Notes under the pieces: model-generated
What the model saw: the letters and a program-made list of their open reading frames with translations, nothing else
What the model was told of the DNA's origin: nothing
The model's database searches: none
Made by a program: the position numbers and the translations under genes
In this document: one piece after another, positions 29,648 through 34,439 of the stretch
Layout: the number at the start of each line of letters is the position of its first letter
Numbering within the stretch: the stretch's first letter is position 1
NCBI GenBank assembly: GCA_025351325.1
Contig: JANXWE010000326.1
Span: 1-34,439, forward strand
Direction: 5' to 3'
Source of the DNA: Fimbriiglobus sp.
GTDB taxonomy: Bacteria; Planctomycetota; Planctomycetia; Gemmatales; Gemmataceae
DNA length: 34,439 bases

Positions 29648-32316
29648 TCCCGAAACGCGTGATGTTGGAAAACTTTTTGAGCTTCGCCAGCCCGGCCGTC
29701 ACATTCGACTTCACGGGTACCGACGAAACGCTTTGGGTCATTACCGGGCCGAACGGCTGCGGGAAGTCGGCCGTGTTCGACGGCATCACTTACGCACTCT
29801 TCGAGTGCCATCGCGGTGGACGCCAAAAGCAAGACCTGTTGATGCGCCATGGCGCCGATCATTGCCAAGTGATTTTGGAGTTCGACTTCGCAGGCCACAG
29901 TTATCGCATCACCCGCGGTCGGAGTCGAACCGGGAAGACGACGAAACCGTTGCAGAAACTGGATATACAAACGGCCAAAGGGGAGTGGCGATCCCGCGAC
30001 GAAGGAGACAGCGGTGCGGCCCTCAACAAGTGGGTGGTCGATACGCTCGGTCTCGATTACGACTCGTTCACGACGTCGGTGCTGCTCAAGCAAGGGGCGG
30101 CTGACAAGCTCTTGTCAGCGTCAAAAGAGGATCGCTTGAAGATCCTCAAAGGCATCATTGGCTTCGAGCAGTACGAGTTACTTTCGGAGCGAGTGCGAGC
30201 GGCGACCTCCGCCGTTCGTGCCATCTCGGCGACTCTGAAAGCGCGGTTTCAAACGCTGGCCGCCGTGTCGGCGGACGAGTTGGCGACGGGCCAAACTGCG
30301 GTGGATGAATCCGAGGCGCGGCGGATTTCGGCCCATTTTCTTCAGGTGGCCGCGGTTGAGCGCGTCGGACAATCCAAGGTCTGGCAGAAGTGCCATGCCC
30401 GCGCGCAGGAACTCGAATCCCTGCTGGCGGAAGCCAGGCTTCGCGAAGTCCGGGCCGATACCATCCGCGAGCAGAAGACTCGCGTGGATGAACTGGGTAC
30501 CGTGGTGCCTTTGTTGCAATCGCTCTTGAAAAGCCGGCAAGAACTCGCGAAGTTGCAAGACATTCTGGATGCTCGGCAATCCCTCCAGAAAGAGGCCACC
30601 GCACGACGTGACGCGGCCACATTGTTGGCGATGGAGGCATCTGGTCAAGTAGAGAACTTAAGGACGACGGCCGATTCGATTGAACGGCAACTCGTCGAGA
30701 TCGACCGGGGTATCTTGAAAGCCAAGAGCTTCCATGCCCAAACTGTGGATTTGGAAGAACTCGCCGCAGACGTCAGTCGGTATCCAGTCGATTTGCCGGG
30801 ACGGTTGCTGCGTGCGACCGAACTGGAAACCATTGCCAACGACAACTTCCGAAGCGCCGATCAGCGGCTGACGGAGGCTCAGACCCGTTTGAAAACCGTT
30901 CGCGATGAGCAGGACGAATTCCGAGAAGTACAAGATGGTGCGAAGTGCTCTCGGTGTGGTCAAACCGTGACGGCCGTGCATGCCGAGATCGAACGGGCAC
31001 GGATGGCCGACGGCGTCGCCGTATGGACGGCCCACGGTTCCGAGCGACAAGCCATTGTCAACGAGGTGCAGGGGAGGTTGGCCAAAGCGAAAGCGGATCG
31101 AGTCGGAATCGCGCAACAGTCGACAGACCGGGATCGCTCCTTCGCCAAATTCGAGACGCTCCAGTCGAGTTTGACTTCGCAGGGATGTGTGACCACCGCT
31201 GCAGGGTTGATGGAAGAGCAGGAAATTCTCGGACTGCGCGGGGGATCGATCCGGGGGCTGCAGGAGGAAACGGTACGTTTGAAACGAAGCGCGGAAGACA
31301 GTGAGAAACAACAATCGAAGTGTATCCAAACCGCCGAAGTCGAATTGAAGGAACTCGATTCACAAATCTCCGATGCGACTACAAAACGGGCGGGCTTAAT
31401 GGGTGGGCAGGCGAGTGACGCCGCTCGATTGGCCCCAGCCTGGGTGGAACGTTGGCCGACGTTTTCCGAACACGACGTTCAGGCGGTGGAGCAGGAACTG
31501 GGTTCCATCCGAGCATCAGCAGTCGAAAAAGACTATCAAAATTTGCTGGTGGACGAAGCGCAAAGCAAATTCTGGAACGATGAGCGGAGCCGAATTCAAA
31601 CCGAGATCGATGGCATGCTGGAGTCGGATCGAATTTCGCCCGACGCTGCGGAAATTGTGAAAGTCGAAGCGGGCCAACTGTGTGCTAATATCGAAGCGGA
31701 ATGTCGTATCGCCGTGTCCAAACTCGACGAATTTACTAAGCGAGCCAGCGAATACCGGCGCGTGTCGGCTGAGCAGGGTGAAGCCCAAGTTCGACTGACT
31801 CAACACGAAGCACTCGACAAATTACTCGGGAAGGATGGTATCCAGCTTGACTTGGTCCGTGAAGCGGAGACCGAAGTCATCGCGCTGGCCGACGATACGT
31901 TGCGTCGGCTTTCCAACCAAGAATTATCACTCGAATCCGATGACGACGCCTCGGGGCGGGATCAAAAAGCGTTTGCGTTGCGCATCCGCAGAGCGGGTGA
32001 ACCGAATCCCACCGGCGTCGATTTCATTTCGGGTAGCCAACGGTTCCGTGTCGCCGTCTCGCTGGCCCTCGCCATCGGACGCTTCGCGGCTGGGAAACAG
32101 CGGCCCATCGAAGCCGTCATCATCGACGAAGGTTTTGGCAGCCTCGATAAAGATGGCTTGCGAGCGATGGCTGAAAACTTGCACGAACTCAAACGGACTC
32201 AAGCGTTGAAACGGATCATCCTGGTGAGCCACCAAGAAAGTTTCACCGACCAATTCACCAGCGGCTACAAACTCACCCCCACGGAGTCGGGCACCACCGT
32301 GGAAAGGATCGGCTGA
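29644..32316 (+). CDS. sbcC: SbcC/Rad50 ATPase
   Basis: An 890-aa protein. The Walker A motif ITGPNGCGKSAVFDGITYAL lies at residues 33-52, followed by two long coiled-coil arms. A zinc hook CSRCGQ stands near residue 435, almost exactly central. The C-terminal ATPase half has a signature FISGSQRFRVAVSLALAIGR (the usual LSGG is ISGS) and a Walker B VIIDEGFGSLD. The ending VERIG is typical. With SbcD it forms the Mre11-Rad50 complex. It is the last gene of the operon, with 16 bases to the convergent PQQ gene and no clear terminator between. Confidence 0.95.
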   Translation: MIPKRVMLENFLSFASPAVTFDFTGTDETLWVITGPNGCGKSAVFDGITYALFECHRGGRQKQDLLMRHGADHCQVILEFDFAGHSYRITRGRSRTGKTTKPLQKLDIQTAKGEWRSRDEGDSGAALNKWVVDTLGLDYDSFTTSVLLKQGAADKLLSASKEDRLKILKGIIGFEQYELLSERVRAATSAVRAISATLKARFQTLAAVSADELATGQTAVDESEARRISAHFLQVAAVERVGQSKVWQKCHARAQELESLLAEARLREVRADTIREQKTRVDELGTVVPLLQSLLKSRQELAKLQDILDARQSLQKEATARRDAATLLAMEASGQVENLRTTADSIERQLVEIDRGILKAKSFHAQTVDLEELAADVSRYPVDLPGRLLRATELETIANDNFRSADQRLTEAQTRLKTVRDEQDEFREVQDGAKCSRCGQTVTAVHAEIERARMADGVAVWTAHGSERQAIVNEVQGRLAKAKADRVGIAQQSTDRDRSFAKFETLQSSLTSQGCVTTAAGLMEEQEILGLRGGSIRGLQEETVRLKRSAEDSEKQQSKCIQTAEVELKELDSQISDATTKRAGLMGGQASDAARLAPAWVERWPTFSEHDVQAVEQELGSIRASAVEKDYQNLLVDEAQSKFWNDERSRIQTEIDGMLESDRISPDAAEIVKVEAGQLCANIEAECRIAVSKLDEFTKRASEYRRVSAEQGEAQVRLTQHEALDKLLGKDGIQLDLVREAETEVIALADDTLRRLSNQELSLESDDDASGRDQKAFALRIRRAGEPNPTGVDFISGSQRFRVAVSLALAIGRFAAGKQRPIEAVIIDEGFGSLDKDGLRAMAENLHELKRTQALKRIILVSHQESFTDQFTSGYKLTPTESGTTVERIG

Positions 32317-32332
32317 TTTTGTACGGGCCGTC

Positions 32333-34087
32333 TCAGTCACGAGCTTTCAACTCGTACGCCGCGGCCCAAGCTCCATTTCGCACGTACAGTTTCCCGCGGT
32401 TGATCACGGGGTGGTTCCACGTTTTACCGGTGATCGCACTCAATTTGCCGAGTTCGGTCGATTCGTTAGGCGACGCTTCTAACAGGTGGACTTTGCCGTC
32501 GACGGCTTGGATGATGAGCAGCCGTTGATCCTTCAACAAGAGGATTTGCCCGTTTCCGTAGCGGGTACCGGCGTCCCATTTGATGCTGCCGTCGCGCAGA
32601 TCCGCGCAAACCAAATTCTTACCGTCGAAACCATAGAAGAAACCGTCGGAGGCGACGCCGTCGTTGAAATACGGTTTCAATTTATCTGCGACCCAGATGA
32701 CGTCCACTTTCCAAGAATCACTGGTCTTGCTGACCTTGATTCTCCGTGTGCCCATCTCCCCGCCGACGCCGGTGCCGATCAGGAAACTGCCGTCGCCGAG
32801 AGCGGTCGGTTGAGTTACGCGGTTCAAACCGGGGATGTGCCATTTGTAATCCCAGAGTACTCCGCCCATTTTCGCATCGAACGCTTCTATTCCGAAATCG
32901 CTTTGCATCAGCACTTGTTCGACGCCGTCGATGACGGCGAGTTGGGCCGAGCTGTAACTGTGCTTGGCTTGCCCCGCCGACCAACGGAACTTGCCGGTCG
33001 CGGCATCGAACCCCGCGGTTCCTCGGTTGCTCGGCCCCCCGGCATAGACGATCACCACGCCATGGCTGACCAGCGGCGACGACGAATAGCCCCACTGAGG
33101 CGGTTTCCCACCCGTGTCCGTGGTGATGTCCGTCTTCCAGATCAGTTGGCCGTCCTCGGCGTCCAAGCAGACCAACAGCCCCGTGGCACCCATGGCGTAG
33201 AGCTTGCCATCGACGACGGTCGGTGTCGCCCGTGGCCCAGCTCCGGCGTTGAGGTCACTGAACTTGACCGGCTCGAAGTGTCGCCAGATTTCCCCGCCGG
33301 TGGCCGCATCGTAGCAGACGACCGCTTCGTCGTTTTGCCGTTGCTCTTGGGTGAAGAGTCGATCCCCGACGACGGCGAACGTACTCCAGCCTGGCCCAAT
33401 CTTTTGTTTCCACAACAGCTTTGGCGGGTGCGCTTCCCAGTCGGGGTTTATAGTGTTCCCCTTCACAGTGCCATCACGGTTCGCTCCGCGGAACTCGGCC
33501 CAGTCGAGAGAGTCCTTCGCCGATTCGGACAACAATTTCGTCGGAGTCATTGTCGCGCGATTCTTCAATTCCTCAGCGTCGCGGTCTTCAGGGATGGGGC
33601 TGAAACGGAAGGAGAATTCGGGGTGCATGTCGGCGTCGGTGCCGTCCATACGCAACAAACCGAAGGCCGCCCACGCTGCGGCAAGCCAAGCGAGTGTACC
33701 GATCTGACGAACGGTTCGCGGGAGTGGAACACTGACGGCGAGCCAACCAACCCAGACGAGCAATACCAACGGTGCCCCGAAGATCACCGGCCCGATCGGC
33801 ATTCGCTTTTTGAAGATTTCGAGTGCGCTCAATCCGAAGAGCGGCAGTAGGAACATGGCGAGTACGGCCCACTTGATGCCGCCGTGCGTTCGGGAATAGG
33901 CCGACCACCAGATGATCGCGAGGATCGTCCCCAGCAATGGCCCTGCGAAGAAAGCAGCGAAGTGCAACATCGTCAGTGGGACGAGCCTTGCCGGGACGGT
34001 CATCAGGAACATGACGAACGCGACGATGGCGATCCCGGGCCAAACGCGGACGAGCCAGCGGTCGGGGGCAACTCGATTCGGGATCAC
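32333..34087 (-). CDS. PQQ-type beta-propeller membrane protein
   Basis: A 584-aa protein from the GTG at 34087 (AGGAG 9 bases upstream). The frame is open further, but earlier starts overlap the SDR gene. Several hydrophobic segments lie in the first 150 residues (WPGIAIVAFVMFLMTVPARL, GTILAIIWWSAYSR, VIFGAPLVLLVWVGWLAV). A large outer domain follows with repeated YDAATGGEIWR-, LDAEDGQLIWKT- and FDAATGKFRWSA-type blades, as in PQQ/BamB propellers. The region before the blades has WAEFRGANRDGTV. It is common in planctomycetes, and its role, enzymatic or scaffold, is unknown. It is convergent with sbcC. Confidence 0.85.
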   Translation of the reverse strand: MIPNRVAPDRWLVRVWPGIAIVAFVMFLMTVPARLVPLTMLHFAAFFAGPLLGTILAIIWWSAYSRTHGGIKWAVLAMFLLPLFGLSALEIFKKRMPIGPVIFGAPLVLLVWVGWLAVSVPLPRTVRQIGTLAWLAAAWAAFGLLRMDGTDADMHPEFSFRFSPIPEDRDAEELKNRATMTPTKLLSESAKDSLDWAEFRGANRDGTVKGNTINPDWEAHPPKLLWKQKIGPGWSTFAVVGDRLFTQEQRQNDEAVVCYDAATGGEIWRHFEPVKFSDLNAGAGPRATPTVVDGKLYAMGATGLLVCLDAEDGQLIWKTDITTDTGGKPPQWGYSSSPLVSHGVVIVYAGGPSNRGTAGFDAATGKFRWSAGQAKHSYSSAQLAVIDGVEQVLMQSDFGIEAFDAKMGGVLWDYKWHIPGLNRVTQPTALGDGSFLIGTGVGGEMGTRRIKVSKTSDSWKVDVIWVADKLKPYFNDGVASDGFFYGFDGKNLVCADLRDGSIKWDAGTRYGNGQILLLKDQRLLIIQAVDGKVHLLEASPNESTELGKLSAITGKTWNHPVINRGKLYVRNGAWAAAYELKARD

Positions 34088-34112
34088 GATGGCGACTCCT
34101 GGTCGGGATTCA

Positions 34113-34439
34113 TCAGTACGTCGCGCGGCCGCCGCTGATGTCGAAGCAGAAGCCGGTCGTGAAGCTGCAATCGCCACTGCTGAGGAAGTGAACCAGCGCG
34201 GCGACTTCGTCGGGTTTCCCGGTGCGGCCGAGGGGGATCTTGCTGAGCATCATGTTGACCTGCTCGACGCTGAGTTGGTCGAGGATGGGCGTCTGGATCA
34301 CGGCCGGGGAGACGCTGTTGACGCAGATGTCGCCCTTGCCGACGAGTTCCTTCGACAGCGATTTGGTCAAGCAGATCACAGCGGCTTTGCTGGCCGAGTA
34401 GGGCCCCATCTTCGGGTTGCCTTCTTTGCCGGCGATGCT
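34113..34439 (-). CDS. SDR-family oxidoreductase, N-terminal part missing
   Basis: The last 108 residues of a short-chain dehydrogenase, open to the window edge. The catalytic YSASKAA (YxxxK) lies near the start of the visible part. It is followed by the typical NSVSPAVIQTPILD loop, GRTGKPDEVAALVHFL, and the C-terminal ending TTGFCFDISGGRATY. The substrate cannot be told. The gene reads in the same direction as the PQQ gene, with 25 bases between, and may be in the same transcript. The nucleotide-binding GxxxGxG motif would be outside the window. Confidence 0.9.
   Translation of the reverse strand, partial: SIAGKEGNPKMGPYSASKAAVICLTKSLSKELVGKGDICVNSVSPAVIQTPILDQLSVEQVNMMLSKIPLGRTGKPDEVAALVHFLSSGDCSFTTGFCFDISGGRATY

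Noticed and set aside
32486-33850. 454-aa plus-strand frame opposite the PQQ gene
   Set aside because: The minus frame has repeated propeller blades and membrane segments. The plus frame has no recognisable domain.
1-34439. CRISPR array, rRNA or insertion sequence
   Set aside because: No regularly spaced repeat array, no rRNA-like sequence and no transposase gene with terminal inverted repeats were seen.

Overview
The window looks like a chromosomal segment of a planctomycete, probably Gemmataceae-like. The reasons are the style of the ECF sigma factor, the membrane-anchored PQQ-type beta-propeller protein, and a paired-CxxC zinc-ribbon membrane protein of a kind common in that phylum. The assignment rests on protein style only and is of moderate confidence. 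Two integrated elements lie beside a tRNA-Leu gene and are followed by host genes.

Positions 1-14780 are the right part of an HK97-type siphophage prophage whose left part lies outside the window. Read along the minus strand from the middle, the late genes are: DUF3168 tail-completion protein, P27-type TerS, HNH, TerL, portal, prohead protease, capsid, gp6-like connector, head closure protein, a 33-aa protein, gp10-like protein, tail tube, tail chaperone G/GT with a programmed -1 frameshift, and tape measure protein (cut by the window edge). Right of this are a small T4 gp55-like sigma factor gene (+), a Prim-Pol/SF3 helicase (-), an HTH protein (-), an HNH nuclease (+), a DUF3102-like protein (+) and a tyrosine integrase (-). 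A short motif, CTANATA, recurs immediately upstream of most late genes and of the sigma gene itself. It resembles the T4 late-promoter box read by gp55.

Positions 14796-23743 are a second element of about 8.9 kb bounded by a 71-bp direct repeat. The left copy is in the intact tRNA-Leu(UAG) and the right copy is a displaced 3' tRNA fragment. The element carries its own integrase, related to the prophage one, plus a Prim-Pol/DUF3987 replication protein, an HTH/excisionase-like protein and a solitary Sf6-type TerS. It has no TerL, portal or capsid. It also carries a small protein, two unknown proteins and two membrane proteins. This is the gene content of a phage-inducible chromosomal island (phage satellite), here in tandem with a possible helper prophage. 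Direct repeats ATTCACTGCCC at both ends look like integrase arm sites.

Positions 23744-34439 are host sequence. Seven genes that overlap or nearly touch (23857-32316) encode an ECF sigma factor, an unknown partner, an ImmA/IrrE-like metallopeptidase, NurA-like nuclease, HerA-like ATPase, SbcD/Mre11 and SbcC/Rad50. The last four are the archaeal-type DNA end-resection set. Here they are combined with a sigma factor and a protease of the type that triggers the Deinococcus damage response. This could be a regulated DNA-repair or anti-phage operon. A PQQ-propeller membrane protein and a partial SDR oxidoreductase, both on the minus strand, close the window.
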